A stretch of DNA of 64,000 nt, taken from Rhinopomastus cyanomelas. Its lineage: Eukaryota > Chordata > Aves > Bucerotiformes > Rhinopomastidae. A model generated the notes under the pieces. The model had not been told where the DNA came from and did not search any database. It saw nothing but the letters and a program-made list of their open reading frames with translations. Both the position numbers and the translations under genes were made by a program. The stretch is from positions 105,661-169,660 of the forward strand of contig VXBP01003665.1 of the NCBI GenBank assembly GCA_013400115.1, read 5' to 3'. Positions 1 through 11,736 of the stretch are shown one piece after another (position 1 is the stretch's first letter; every line of letters starts with the position of its first letter).

Positions 1-3000
1 TGTTCAACCACACGTACCTTGGAAATCCTGCCAATACTGTCAGTGATGAGCAATAGAAACATGCGGTGCCAGTCTGAGAACCCAGCAGACCTGAAGGTCT
101 GTGCTAGGGGTAGAATAATGCGAGTGAATCCCTTCCGGAAATCACTCATCATTTAACAATATCATAAAGGTGAAGAAAGGTTTCCTTGAGGGAAACAGCT
201 CAGTGCGTTGCTCTTTGCAGGGCTGTAAATCAAAGCAATATTTGGCTGTTGTTAACAAGAATGAAGATTACTGTGACCCCTGCCCAGCTGATGGCCATTT
301 GCTCCCTTTGCCTGTTCTCCTCAGCACCCTCTTGCCCCGTTGTGCATGCTCTTGTTTCTCTTTCCACCATCTCTACCTTTCTATCATCTCTTTATCTCTA
401 TATTTGCCTCCACAAAAAGGCACAATCATGGTATAGTGCTTCCTAATTTAATGGAAATGTTCCTTTTCTTGGCCAAAAGAAGGCTCTGCTCTGGGGCATG
501 TCCCTGAAGGCAGGTAATGGCAGCACAGACACCTCTGTGACAGACTCATCTGGGTTTGGGCATCCCATTGCCACATGATGATAGCTCAGCAGCTGAAATT
601 TGTATGGGAACAGGATTGTGCATGTGCACTGATTAGATTTTTATGCAATTGGATTAAAATGGAGAGATTAGGGAAGAAATGGGTTGCAGAGATACTACCA
701 GCTATGGGTTTTATAGTTAATTTGAGACTCCTTTAATTTTTCCTTCTGGCCTTCCATCTAATTTGACTTGTAATCCTAAGTGAAGTCAGTTTATAACAAA
801 AAATACATATATTAAAAAACCCCCACTGTGTGAAGCATGTTCTCAGCATGGGGTCTTCACCAGCAACATGGAGCCCATGGCCACCTCCTGTGCTGCGAGC
901 CCACGGATAAGCGAAGTCAGCTGCTCTGATGCCACAGAAGGCAGTCATAAGTAGAATTGGGTTTTATTTTACTGCACAGTGCCCCAGAACCCCATGTGGA
1001 AGCTGGGTTCTTCTGAAACACCAGCCTAGTGTGCCCAGCACAAAGGCAGCTCACAGCATGAGCTAAAGTTACACCCAATGGGGTGACTGAAAGGACCACT
1101 TAGGATACTGGGGACTGTTCATTCACTTCCTTCTCAGTACTACAAAGAATAAACTGGAGTATATCACTGGTGCCTGTGGTGAATTGTCTCCAGCAGAACT
1201 TCTAGAAAGCTACAGAGAGACTATCACTTCCAACAGGCTTGGGCATGTGCTGCTGGAACATATAACGATCAAGAAGCCCACAGTCACCTAGAACCCCCAG
1301 AAATGTTCCTGCCACATGACAGCAAAGTTTTTAAAGATCAAACATGACAGTCACTGTGGGGCTTGCCATAAATTAATAAGATTTACCTGGGTTTTATTAA
1401 TCTCTCCTTTTGGTGGATTATATGGGGTGTATCTTGCCAGTAGATCCTCTGCTAGCTGAGGGCACTTTAGTTATTAACTTGAGATCACATGTTAGAGGCC
1501 ATTAAGTGAATTGCTTTATACAGCCTTTCCCCGAATGCCAAGGCAAACCCACTATTTCATACCCTTAGCTAATTTCATGCTGTAATTTAATTTCTGAAAC
1601 ATACTTTTAATTGAATCTTTAAAGACAAAAGGAAACTGCTGAGTCCTTTAGTATTGCAAAGGAGAGTGTTTAAAAATGCAGCCCATCTAGAGAATAATCT
1701 CCTATAATTAAACATAAAGTTTGTTTTGCTTCTCTGCATGCAGCTCTGGACAAGCAAATTCCTGCTGTCTACAGAGAGCTCAGGGCCAAGAGAGGGGAAC
1801 GGGGGAAATGGGGAAAGTTTTTACCTTATGCTCAGCTTTGACTCTGATGTGAGACAATCTTGAAGCCCTTTACAACATCCAACACCAAATGAGGAAACAA
1901 AGAGAGGCTAATTAAAAATTAGTCCACTAACACCAAAATCATGTCAGTGGGAGCTCATTTTTTTCTGATTCTAGTAAGAAGGTGAACTTGAGAGATGTCA
2001 GTGACTTTCTCATAAATAAACCCAAGTAGGACAAAATCAGTTACTCACATCTTGAACCTGCACCCAGTATCTTAGTGGTTAGATTTTGATATTCGTCTTC
2101 CAGAAGCAGAGACATTCAGGGTGGTTTTAGTAAAAATCCATATAATCCGTTACGAGGTTTTGCTATGGGAGAAGCATCTTGATTGGATCAGTAGTGATTG
2201 GGTCTTCAGTTTTATGGACGTTCAATTAAAAATCATAACAATCAGCTCTAAATGCACCCATACTTGAATGGAAAGGAAATCCTAAATCATCACTTTGTGT
2301 TTCACACTCCTAATTCCTTCACATCAGCAAGTGATTTGCAATGGAGATTTTTCCTTTTATTGCTACTGGAGAAATCCTTGTTATAGACAGTGGAAGGAAG
2401 AAATGTATGGGGGCATGAAGAATGTCAGTGGGGTAAGAAGCTGAGGTTGGAAAAGATAAGGATCTGAAGTTAACCCATGAAACCTCAACACGGTATTTTC
2501 TAACACAGGGGAAGAACAAAACACCTTCTTCCTTCTGTGCTCAGCACTTCCAGATGCCCTGAGCTGGTAGTGGTTATAGGCACAAACGGTGCCAGAGATT
2601 TCAGTGCCAGCCCCATGTAAGTGATGGGAAGAGTTTGGAAGCCCATGTAGGGGTGGGAGGGGAATGCATTTGGCTTTAACTCTGTTTGGGTTTCTTGCTG
2701 GAAGGAACCAGTGAAAGAATCACACACCTTGCTGTCACCCTGGCTTTGGGGTTCAGATGTTTCCAGCTGTATTCCAGCAAGAAGCTAGGCATGGCAGGTC
2801 TTCATTAGCCTGGTGTATTAGCAAGCTCCTCAGTTTGGGTTCCAGATGTTAAACTGCTGATGATGTATTTTCTACCTTGGTGTCAGGAATGTCTGTCACT
2901 GAAATCTCTCTCGTTGAGAGTGGATGACCAAACTGAGAAAAGCAATGGCTGAATTTTTGATCTAGACTGATATGGGTGTCATTATTTCACTGGAACGGTT

Positions 3001-5954
3001 GTCCCTGTTTCTCTCTCTGCCATAGCAAAAATGTAATTTTCAGTGTATTTCAGCAAAGAACTATACTGAAATGCATGTATGGCAACATCTGCCACGGTAC
3101 ATCTGCTTTCAGAGACCCAGCTCATAGTGGCCATGGTCCCTGGCCATTGTTTTGAGACTAAAAGCTTTTAATCAGCATATCACAAATAGCATTTAAGAGA
3201 TAATTGGAATTGTTTCAGCTTTACACCCAAACAGTTTGACTAAGCAACACACAGCTTTTTTTATTTTCCCTAAGAAATCCTATTGCTGTAGCACTAATCT
3301 GAATCCTGTGAGGTCTATGCTGAAGCCGATCAAGAGATGCATATGTACTTGCCATGGCAACCCCGGCATCATATGACACACATATACTAGTGCAGCCATG
3401 GATCTTCATGGCTTATTAAACAGGCACACAAACCCTACGTGCACCACTCTGCCATGTGACTGCTCCAACCCTGGCAGCTTCTTAAAGGGAAACTTAAAAA
3501 GCATCATCTTGTGTTTCAATTGGTGTTATCTTGCCTGAGTTCCTTCCTCTCCTCATAGATGCGGTGTTGTGGGTTTAAAAAATGGATGCTCTGCTTATAG
3601 GTGATTTTAATGTCTTTCATTTGGAAAAATACAATCTATGTGTGAAGATAAAATAGTGAGATTTTAAAAAATCCTTTGTTTAATCAGAAATGAAGGGGTT
3701 ATTTGGTGCAGTTAAGTGAACAATATCCTGCTTTTCTGGTCACACCGTCTGTGTGTTCCTAGATCTTAGGAAAGTAGATGAGGACAGGACAAGCAAAAAC
3801 CCCTGGTTGATTTCCAGTATCAACAAAGCGTTCCCAAGCTTGTGCCTGAAAACACCTTTGTTCCCTGCAGCTCAACATGTGTCCTCTTCGATCTAATGAT
3901 GGTGATCGTGAACAATGGTCTCCATCTCCTCACCCAATAAAATGTGGCCTGATAGAAATTTTTCCTGACTTTCCTTATTTAAAATAAGTTGATGTTTGAC
4001 ACTAGATTTGTGACCCCTTCTTTAATCTCCTGTGTCTGCTGTGCAGCTGCCCTTGCCGAGAGTTTCGGAGACACCAGCTCCACGTGCTGAAATGAACCTC
4101 TTTTGTGATTTATGGTGTTCCTTTTGAACTTAAAAACCTGTTTTCAGTGTCTGGTTCCAGCCTGTCAGATTTGCATCTTCATTTCCCAAGTAATCAGTTG
4201 CTGCAATTACTTAATCCTCTCCAACCAAGGCCTGCTGGTTCCTTGGGCTCTGCTTCAGCTCAGTTTGATCTGTGGGTGAGGGGGCAATAACCTGCTTTGA
4301 GAATAAATGGGGAAAGCTATTTGTACAAAAACCATTTGGCAGAGGAGCAATGTGTTAGCAGGAGCACTGAGAAAGGTTCTCTCTAGTGAAAGGTGACTCT
4401 CTGCCAGTGCTTGCACAAGGATTCTATAGTCAGCATTTGAGTCAGGAGCTATTTTAAGGTGGTGTGTAATAAAACCCCTTTTGTCAGTCTGTAAGGTATT
4501 TTAGGTTACTGCTTTATCTGTATTTTCTGGCTGTGCTGGTTTTCTGTGTCATTAATACTCCTTCTGATGTTATTGAGAGGGAAAGAGAACTTTAGCGATC
4601 ATTTCTATCCTGAGATATACCTGCCCCCTTCTCTGGAATGTATGGAAGGGTTTGACAGCGATTGCAAGCAACAGGATTTTCCCTCTCTATGGGAAGAACT
4701 AGCTTTTCACAATTCCTTCAGCCTAGACAGAGTCTGTGTTTTCAAAAGAGATTCCCAAAATCAAATCTTTTCTAAGAAACTACACCAAACCTTTCTCCTC
4801 TTCCACAATTTCAAGTTTTGTTCCTTCAATTGCATAACAGGGTTGGGATTTTTTTATCTAAAGTATTGTGTTTCAGCCACAGGTTCCTCCGTCATGTTTG
4901 TTTGCAGTGGAAATGGTTATTTGGGCTTCTGACAAAATATTTTGACTGGCATCTTCCTACATAGCCATTTGTTTGTCCTCAGTAGATATTTATTGTGAAT
5001 TGTCTTCCCAAGAGATCTTGAAAAAAACTAGGAGCTCCCAGTTGCTGGTCTTGGCTGTCCTTTAATGACGGGCTCATCCAGGAGGGTGTCTACAAACAGG
5101 GTTTGTCAGGCTGAGTTTAGAATTTGTGGAAGACATGTCATTACCACGACACATCTGAAAAAATCCCACCCAGCCCACGAGCCAAACAACTTCACTGCAA
5201 CACAGTTGAGGTTGCTAAGAGACAGAACATAATTATCTGCCAATTTGTTTACCATTCCCAAACACTCAGAAGGGCGAGAGCTGTCACTGCCCTGAATTCT
5301 CGGCTTTGTGCAAAATAAACTGAATGTGTTTTGTTGCCTTATGCGGGTTTGAGAAGGGTGTTTAGAAATGACATGACAGCCTTTGGTTTGACCCGTGGTG
5401 GGTGGTTTTTTATTTCTAGATGTACAATCTCAATTATTTTCATTCTCTCTCACTCGCGAATCTCCACACGTCACATTGTATTAACTGGTAACACAGCACA
5501 TATGAGCAAACAAAAGGTACAGAGCACAGATTTATTTCATTTAGTGGAAGACTGCAGCAACAATTCCTTGAAAATGATGTGTCCTTACTCCAGTAGCAGT
5601 TCTCACTGCTCCTGTATTACTGGGCTGTTACTGATGGGTGCTGATGTGAATCTCAGGTGGACCAGTGTGAGACACTGACTCGTGTGCTTCTAGAGTACTT
5701 TGTGTTGTGCTTGCACTTTGTGGTAAGCACTGAGACGTATCTGGGGTGCAAACTAAGCTTGTGCCACAGTGGAGTTGATGCACCTCCATGTCACTGTCGC
5801 AGCTGTACAGAGAGCACAAGATTTATGCTATCCAAGGCTACTAATTTTTTCAGTTTTAAGGCTTTGTATCTGGTAAATCACGCTCAGGCAGTAAAAAGAG
5901 AAAAGCAGAGGTTTCATCCTCTGTTTTCAGAATGCTTTTTCTTTAATTCCAGTA
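1..5954. other. Intronic sequence without recognisable features
   Basis: Only short, compositionally random reading frames occur here, the longest being 128 codons at 4546-4932, with no domain I recognise. I saw no CR1 tail, no microsatellite of note and no RNA gene. Confidence 0.6.
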
Positions 5955-6518
5955 AGGCGTTGATCAAGAGAGGTTCTCCTCCCATTCCACTCTGCTCTGG
6001 TGAGACCACATCTGGAATATCGTGTCCAGTTCTGGCCCCTTCAGTTCCAGAAGGACACAGAACTGCTTGAGCTAATCCAGTGCAGAGGCACAAAGATGAT
6101 GGAGTGGAGCATCCCCCTGATGAGGAAAGGCTGAAGGAGCTGGAAAAGCTTTTAGCTTGGAAAAAAGGAGACTGAAGGGTGGCCTCATTAATGTTTATAG
6201 ATATGGAAAGGGCAGGTGTCAGGAGGATGGAGCCAGACTCTTCTCAGTGGCATCCAGGGATAGGACAAGTGGCAATGGTTCTAAGTTGGAACACGGGAAG
6301 TTCCACATAAATAGGAGAGGGGACATCTTTCTGATGAGGGTGGCAGAGCACTGGAACAGGCTGCCCAAGGGAGTTGTGGAGTCTCCTTCTGCGGAGATGT
6401 TTGAAACCCACCTGGATATGTTCCTGTGCGACTGAATCTAGGGGATCCTGCTCTGGTAGGAGGATTGTACTGGATGATCTTTTGAGGTCCCTTCCAGTCC
6501 CTAATGTTCTGTGACGCT
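5955..6518 (+). mobile_element. CR1 LINE fragment, 5'-truncated
   Basis: It begins within the C-terminal part of the CR1 reverse-transcriptase ORF2. The codons read roughly LVRPHLEY..QFW with frameshifts, then LEKRRLKGGLINVYRYGKGR and a stretch ending VESPSAEMFETHLDMFLCD, stop. The 3' UTR follows (gaggtcccttccagtccctaatgttctgtgac). It is broken by frameshifts and not autonomous. The readable part of the ORF is 6157-6435. Confidence 0.92.
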
Positions 6519-6814
6519 AGCTAATGTGGCACACTAGCTGCAGAATTGAGGACCTTGCCAGAGTACTGAAGGAAGAAAGTGTTTCTGACTTAGCCTCTGA
6601 GCAAGTTCAGACCTCAGCTGACGTTCAATCCATAGCTCTAGCTCCTAAGTCTGAGCCTCCCCACTTTGCTCTTTTTCATTTTCTGGAACCACTTTGAGGC
6701 GTTTGAGAGCGGATGAAACTCGGTGACAAAGAGCACAACGAGCAGTTGCTTATTGTCGATGTTTTTTGCTCTTTATGTGCAAATAAAGGGCTGGATGGGC
6801 TGTGGTCAGTGGAG

Positions 6815-7117
6815 TCAGCCGGGTCTGTGCAGGGGAACATTCCGTGAGGAGAGCGGCCAGCGGTGCCCTCTGGCCCTTCTGAGAGGGCGGCCCGGCGCTG
6901 TCATGACGGGGCTTGTTGGGAGGGTGTTCGGGACAGGCGCTGGATGGAAGGGCCTGACCCTGCTGGAGGCGATTCAGTGGCTCTTCAACACTGAGGAGAT
7001 GCTCAGCAAGAAGCAGGCGTTCCTGGAGAAGATTGATCAGAAGCTGGTGGCCACCTGCAAGCACAGAACCAAAAACAAGCGCGGTGAGAGGCAAGGCCGG
7101 GCCGGACTGGGCCTGGG
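6815..7117 (+). other. CpG-rich island around the CHMP4-like exon
   Basis: I count about 16 CpG dinucleotides in these roughly 300 bases, against a CpG-poor intron on both sides. The rich zone begins upstream of the CHMP4-like ATG, spans the exon and ends just past the candidate donor, where CR1 sequence takes over. This is what a transplanted promoter/first-exon segment would look like. Confidence 0.6.
6903..7083 (+). pseudogene. CHMP4-like first-exon fragment
   Basis: From ATG 6903 the frame gives MTGLVGRVFGTG, then LTLLEAIQWLFNTEEMLSKK, QAFLEKIDQKLVATCKHRTK and NKR. CHMP4 proteins (ESCRT-III subunits that polymerise on membranes) begin with a short MS..G.LFG segment, then EAIQ.L..TEEML.KKQ.FLEKKI.QEL...KKHGTKNKR. 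The match covers the whole N-terminal helix-1 region. Differences suggest decay: Pro-to-Leu changes before EAIQ, RLR to WLF, one Lys codon missing in the KKI segment, and Gly to Arg before TKNKR. Directly after KNKR plus one base comes g|gtgagagg, a good splice donor, so the coding homology stops at a plausible exon end. Upstream from about 6815 the DNA is GC- and CpG-rich, like a promoter/5'UTR. This points to a DNA-level copy of exon 1 with its flanks, not a processed retrocopy. No later CHMP4 exon is present in the window. Whether it is transcribed cannot be told from sequence. Confidence 0.75.
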
Positions 7118-7160
7118 AAACCTGTTCCAGGGCCTCAGCACCCTCACAGGAAAGGATATT
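7118..7160 (-). mobile_element. Short CR1 scrap, minus strand
   Basis: The stretch cctgttccagggcctcagca and the bases after it are the reverse complement of the CR1 block that encodes HWNRLPRE. It lies between the CHMP4-like exon and a + strand CR1, so several events have piled up here. Confidence 0.5.
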
Positions 7161-7177
7161 TTTGATTTTTTTTCTTT

Positions 7178-7420
7178 TGATAGGATGAGAAGAAATGGCC
7201 ATAGATTGGATCTTAGGAAGAAGTTATTTACTGAGAGAAAGGTTGGGCACTGGAACATGCTGCCCGGGGAGGTGGTAGAGTCACTGTCCCTGGAGGTGTT
7301 TAAAAAATGAGTAGCTAGACTACTTGAGGTCTAGGAGTTAGGGAGATGTTAGGATAAGTGCTGGACTTGATGATCCTGGAGATCCTTTCCAGCCATGATG
7401 ATTCTATGATTCTGTAAGAG
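7178..7420 (+). mobile_element. CR1 LINE 3' fragment
   Basis: It contains the end of ORF2 (GHWNMLPGEVVESLSLEVFK), a diverged 3' UTR and the tail gatgattctatgattctg. The 5' end is truncated at about the DRMRRNGHRLDLRK segment, as usual for target-primed insertion. Confidence 0.9.
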
Positions 7421-7617
7421 GGAAGAAAACCGTTTTTCAGCCCTTTTTCTCACTGGTAATGTCTTCACTTGTGGCAGACTTCATATTCAAAAGTGCTCTG
7501 TCAAAGGCAGGGATAAACAGGCTGCTGTTGCTGTGGGGCCTCAGGATGAGGTGACACTACATGGACCTCTCCATTTTTCTCATTTTCCAAAAAACGAGTA
7601 GATGTGCCCTGGAGGGA

Positions 7618-7715
7618 CAGGGTTTAGTGGGTGGGGTTGAGTTGACAGTGAAACAGTCTCTTGGACTGTTGGACTGATCTTGGAAGTCTCTTCCAACCTG
7701 AAGTATTCTGTCATT
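7618..7715 (+). mobile_element. CR1 3'-UTR fragment
   Basis: It runs from gtttagtgggtggggttgag through ttggactgatcttggaagtc to tctgtcattaag. Only about 100 bp of the 3' end is present, with a degenerate tail. Confidence 0.8.
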
Positions 7716-8004
7716 AAGACAAAATAAAGTGCTTTTGATGGAGAAAGCTGCCAGTGTACCTGGTGGCCTTTAATATATTCAACATGTATCTTTTTTTTGG
7801 TGCTTAATTGTATCTGTTTGGTTTCACCAAGTTTCACTCACCTCCACCTAGTGTTTGCATGGTTTGTGGTCGAACACCGGGTGACCTGCCAAGGTGCTTT
7901 CCTAAGTTCAACCCCTCGTGCTCACTGTACCTGGCAGTCATTCTGCTGAGCATGTCAATGTTTATGGGGCAGAGCAGCCACCAGCTGCTCAGTACTTGGG
8001 CTTC

Positions 8005-8145
8005 CCACTTTGCCATCCCTGGAGGCATTCAAAAACCTGTGGATCTGATGCTTGAAAACATGGTTTAGTGGGCATGGTGTCACTGAATTGATGGTTGGAC
8101 TTGATCTTGGAAGTCTCTTCTGACTTTTATGATTCTGTGATTCTT
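8005..8145 (+). mobile_element. CR1 3' fragment
   Basis: It contains catccctggaggcattcaaa, the end of ORF2 with tggtttagtgggcatggtgt, then cttgatcttggaagtctctt and the tail atgattctgtgattctt. It belongs to the same family type as the copy at 7618-7715. Confidence 0.88.
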
Positions 8146-11100
8146 ATGTAGTAGGCAGTTAGTATCAATAGTGTTGGATCCTGCTCCTAGAGCGGTCAGA
8201 GTACCCACCCTGCTTCACTCACAGGTGATATTTTTTTCTTCCTTGTAGATTCTTGTTTGTCTGAAAAGTTCCCTCCATTAAAAATGCCTGTTAGCTGCTC
8301 CTGCTGTATCAGATGGCAGAAGTGGGTTAGGTCCATGCATATCCTTGTCAGCTGCAGCAGAAATGGGGCACAATGCTGCCTTTCCCATGTCTGATGGGAA
8401 CAGTGCATTAAGAGCCTACTGAGAGGTAGAACAGAGCTCAAGGATGATGAGAAGCTGATGGTTAGAAAAAGATGAGGTCAAACTGAAATGAGGAAATGCA
8501 TAGGATAAACCATGCAGAAGTGGAAGTATTTCAAGTGTTTAGAATTCTCCTGGTCTGGTATCACCAAATGCAGCAAACAGTAGCCCAGCATCTATTGTCT
8601 TTCTGTGCTTCCCCACTCTACTGATCATTAGACAATAACTGAGTCTACCATGAGAGATTTTTTTGCAACTCCACTCACGTTTTCCTCCTACAAAAGAATT
8701 GACATCAAATTGAAAAATCATTATTTAGACTTTCAAAATGCAATTCTGTAGGAAATTCTACATCTTCCAAATTTTTCTCTCCAACTAAAACCAAAGCAAA
8801 TGTTGTTTAGGGTTTGTTTGAGGTTTTTTTTGCCCTGTGGAAATGAATTTAAAAGGCAAGGTCCACATTTTCCCTTTTTCTAATTTTAAAATACTGAAAT
8901 TAAAGGTCACTTTCTGTTGAAACATCTACATGTTATGAGCTTGAAATGTCACTGCTGAATACTGATTTGGTGGATATGCTTGCTTCTGAGTTGTTGTTTT
9001 TCAACCTAAAACACTATCAAACCTGACACTGACTGCAGAAAGCCTTGCTTGCTTCAAAACCCTTCATAATTTTCTTCTGTCTAAAGATTCTGGGTAAGCT
9101 GTGGTATAAATGTGTGAGTGATACTTTAGGAGATGAAAGGAAAACTCTATCTACAGAAACCTTTAATTCTGCTTGTATAAAATGATGGCTGGTATCTGTT
9201 CACTCTATATGGTGGTCCAGCTGGTGCTCTGGCACATCCCTCTGGTGCTGGCCCAGTTCCCTGGGTTTGCTGTGACAGTAGCAATACAGGACTCTGGAGG
9301 CTCTCAGTGAAGCACACAACAGGCAGCTGAGTTAGTGTTACTCAGATTAATCTGTTGAAGGCAGTAAAAACGACTGTGTGAAGGGTAACAGTGGTTGACC
9401 CATGTCTGTGTCAGTTATTCAGGGTGCCACTTCCTCTCTACCACCAGTCAGTGAAGTGAGAACAGAACCAAGGTTCCAGCACAGGAACTGAAAGTCGCGG
9501 CTGTTTCTGCCAAACCAAAGGGAGCAGATTGGTCAGATAGAATGATGTGCTGTTGGCAACTCTCAGTCCCACAACCTCCCTCCCCCATTTTCTTTGGCAA
9601 CAGAATCACCTAACTCTTTTGATAGGAAGTGACCTTTTAGATTATCAAGTCCAGCCATGGGCTTTTCTGTCTTGAGACTTTTTGCTTGCACTTTTTTTGC
9701 TGCCTCCCTTCTCAGTTTTATATCCATTTCTTTTTCAGTCTTCCTCTTTGGCCTCCATCTTATATGTCTCTGACTGTGTTAGTGAGGTTTGGGGTGGGGG
9801 GCAGCGTTCCTGGACTGCAAAGTTTAGACTCCACCTATAAGAATCCAAACACGGCAAATGTTTCACATTTAACATCCATATGAACTGGTTGCTGTGGTGG
9901 CTGTTTTGGCTCTGCTGCACGCAAGGTTTTCCTTTGCACAGCAGCCACCTTTTCATTTGTGCGGTTGTGCACCTCTTGGCTTTTTAACTGTTATTTGCCA
10001 ATCACAATAGGTTCATTGGCCACTTTCAGATTTAGTTTTGCACTATATCTCACTGTAGATGTCTCTATCCGTATGACCTGGGTGCTAAAATTGTAACAGA
10101 AGGTGCCTGAGGAGGATCACTTGAATGTATCATGCCGGCTGGCCAGGACCTTTGGATTAAAAGGCTGTGGTAGATGTAGGAGAGTTTAGGTGAGTAGAAC
10201 TTGTTCAGGAGGGTGAGCAAGATGTTCTAGTGTGGGGAAGAAATCTCATGTCTGCTATTTTTCTTTTCTTCACTGTGAAGTCAAAACATCAATTTTTAAA
10301 TTTTCTTTTTCAGTTTGAACTAAAATTTCGTGTTGTTTGATCAAAAGAGATTCTTTGCCTCCTCAGTGGATCTTTCATTTTGCAAGGTTTCTTTCTTGTG
10401 GTTGTGATGCCTCAGGGTATAAAGATATCTAATCTGGCTGGTTTGCCATTGTGGTGTTTTGTTTGTTTCTTCTTCAAAGCTTGGAATATCTATTGGAACC
10501 AGTGAAATCCGGGCAGAAGCCATTTGATGAATCATTTGTTTGACAAGCAGTGGCGAAGTTCCCAAGATGATTCATACTCTCCGATTGCCTCACCTAAGGC
10601 TTTGTAGCTGCTTTGTTTTCACTGACATGTCCTCATTTGTCTCTTTGCAACACTGGAAGAGATGCAGTTCACTTTGCCCGGCCCTTTTCATTGGTGTGTG
10701 TATGGAAAGCAATGAAACATCCACTAATCTGAGCAGTTCAGAGCCTGTGGTGGTTCAGGCTTGCACAGTGCACTCAGACCCCACTCTGAGCCCACTCACT
10801 GGAATGGAGCAGGGAGACGTGAGCCCCAGTTGTGCTCTCTTTCAAACAAGCGTTGCTTTCAAACTGATGAAGCATTCAGGAATGAGATGAGCTTAATCCT
10901 AAAAGTAGCCCATTTTCTCCCGCTGGAGATTAAGAACCTTGTTGCACAGATGATTAAAAATCTAGGTTTCAGCCTAAAGCAAGTAGGTTTCTGGATCAGA
11001 CTTCTAAGTCTCAGGCCTTCCCCTCTTTCTTTCTCTATTTTTGTATTTAGGAAGTGCCTCAAAGCAGCAGCAGGAGAGATGGCTTCTCAACAAGGCATGA

Positions 11101-11640
11101 TGCGTGACCCTATTTTATAAGATGGACTTTCCAGTTCTTTTAACAGTTGAAGACAGTTTAGTCTTCATCCTCTTCCTTGCAGACCAAAGCTTCTAATATG
11201 CTTTTTGTTGTCTTTTGATGCCAATGTATGATGGGTTGGTGGTCAGGTCATTCTGTACCCGCGTGGGGCAAAAAAATGTACTGAGTGGTCAAAAAAAAGA
11301 GACTGAAGCACCACTGCTGGTTATGTTAAAATTGCTTCCACTGTGATGTCATTGTATTTTTGCAGATAAGACCCTAAAAATTGATCCCCAAATCTGTAAC
11401 TCAAAAAATCTCTAATTAATACTTTCTCTCGCTTGCTTCAAACCAGCAACTTGTCCTGAAGTGGTGAAGGCTAACATCAGATACAAGGCCACTTCCTGGA
11501 GTAACATTTGGGATGACCCCATTCCTGGACTCCACAATAAGTCATTGGGGAAATGCTCTTTATTTGATTTCAATGTGGTTTATTTGTGAGTGGCCTGTTG
11601 CACTTTGGTGCTATTAGAGTAAAAATGCTGATGTCCTGTG
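8146..11640. other. Intronic sequence, one CR1 scrap only
   Basis: Apart from the CR1 scrap at 9600-9660 this stretch shows no repeat, gene or RNA I can support. Reading frames up to 119 codons (10761-11120) look random and match nothing I know. Confidence 0.55.
9600..9660 (-). mobile_element. CR1 3' tail scrap, minus strand
   Basis: The bases cagaatcacctaactctttt, then gataggaagtgaccttttag and attatcaagtccagcc, follow the reverse complement of the CR1 3' end. It is old and diverged. Confidence 0.6.
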
Positions 11641-11736
11641 TGACTTGGTTTAGGTGATCCTGTTGTTGCAGGCAGATTGGACTAGATGATCTTTCGAGGT
11701 CCCTTCCAATCCGTAGTGATTCTATGATTCTATGTC
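11641..11736 (+). mobile_element. CR1 3'-UTR fragment
   Basis: The segment ggtttaggtgatcctgttgt, then attggactagatgatctttc, gaggtcccttccaatccgta and two octamers (tgattctatgattctatg). It is a strongly 5'-truncated copy, close in type to the copies at 17246 and 49488. Confidence 0.93.

Noticed and set aside
6157..6435. 92-codon + strand frame
   Set aside because: It is the end of CR1 ORF2, not a host gene.
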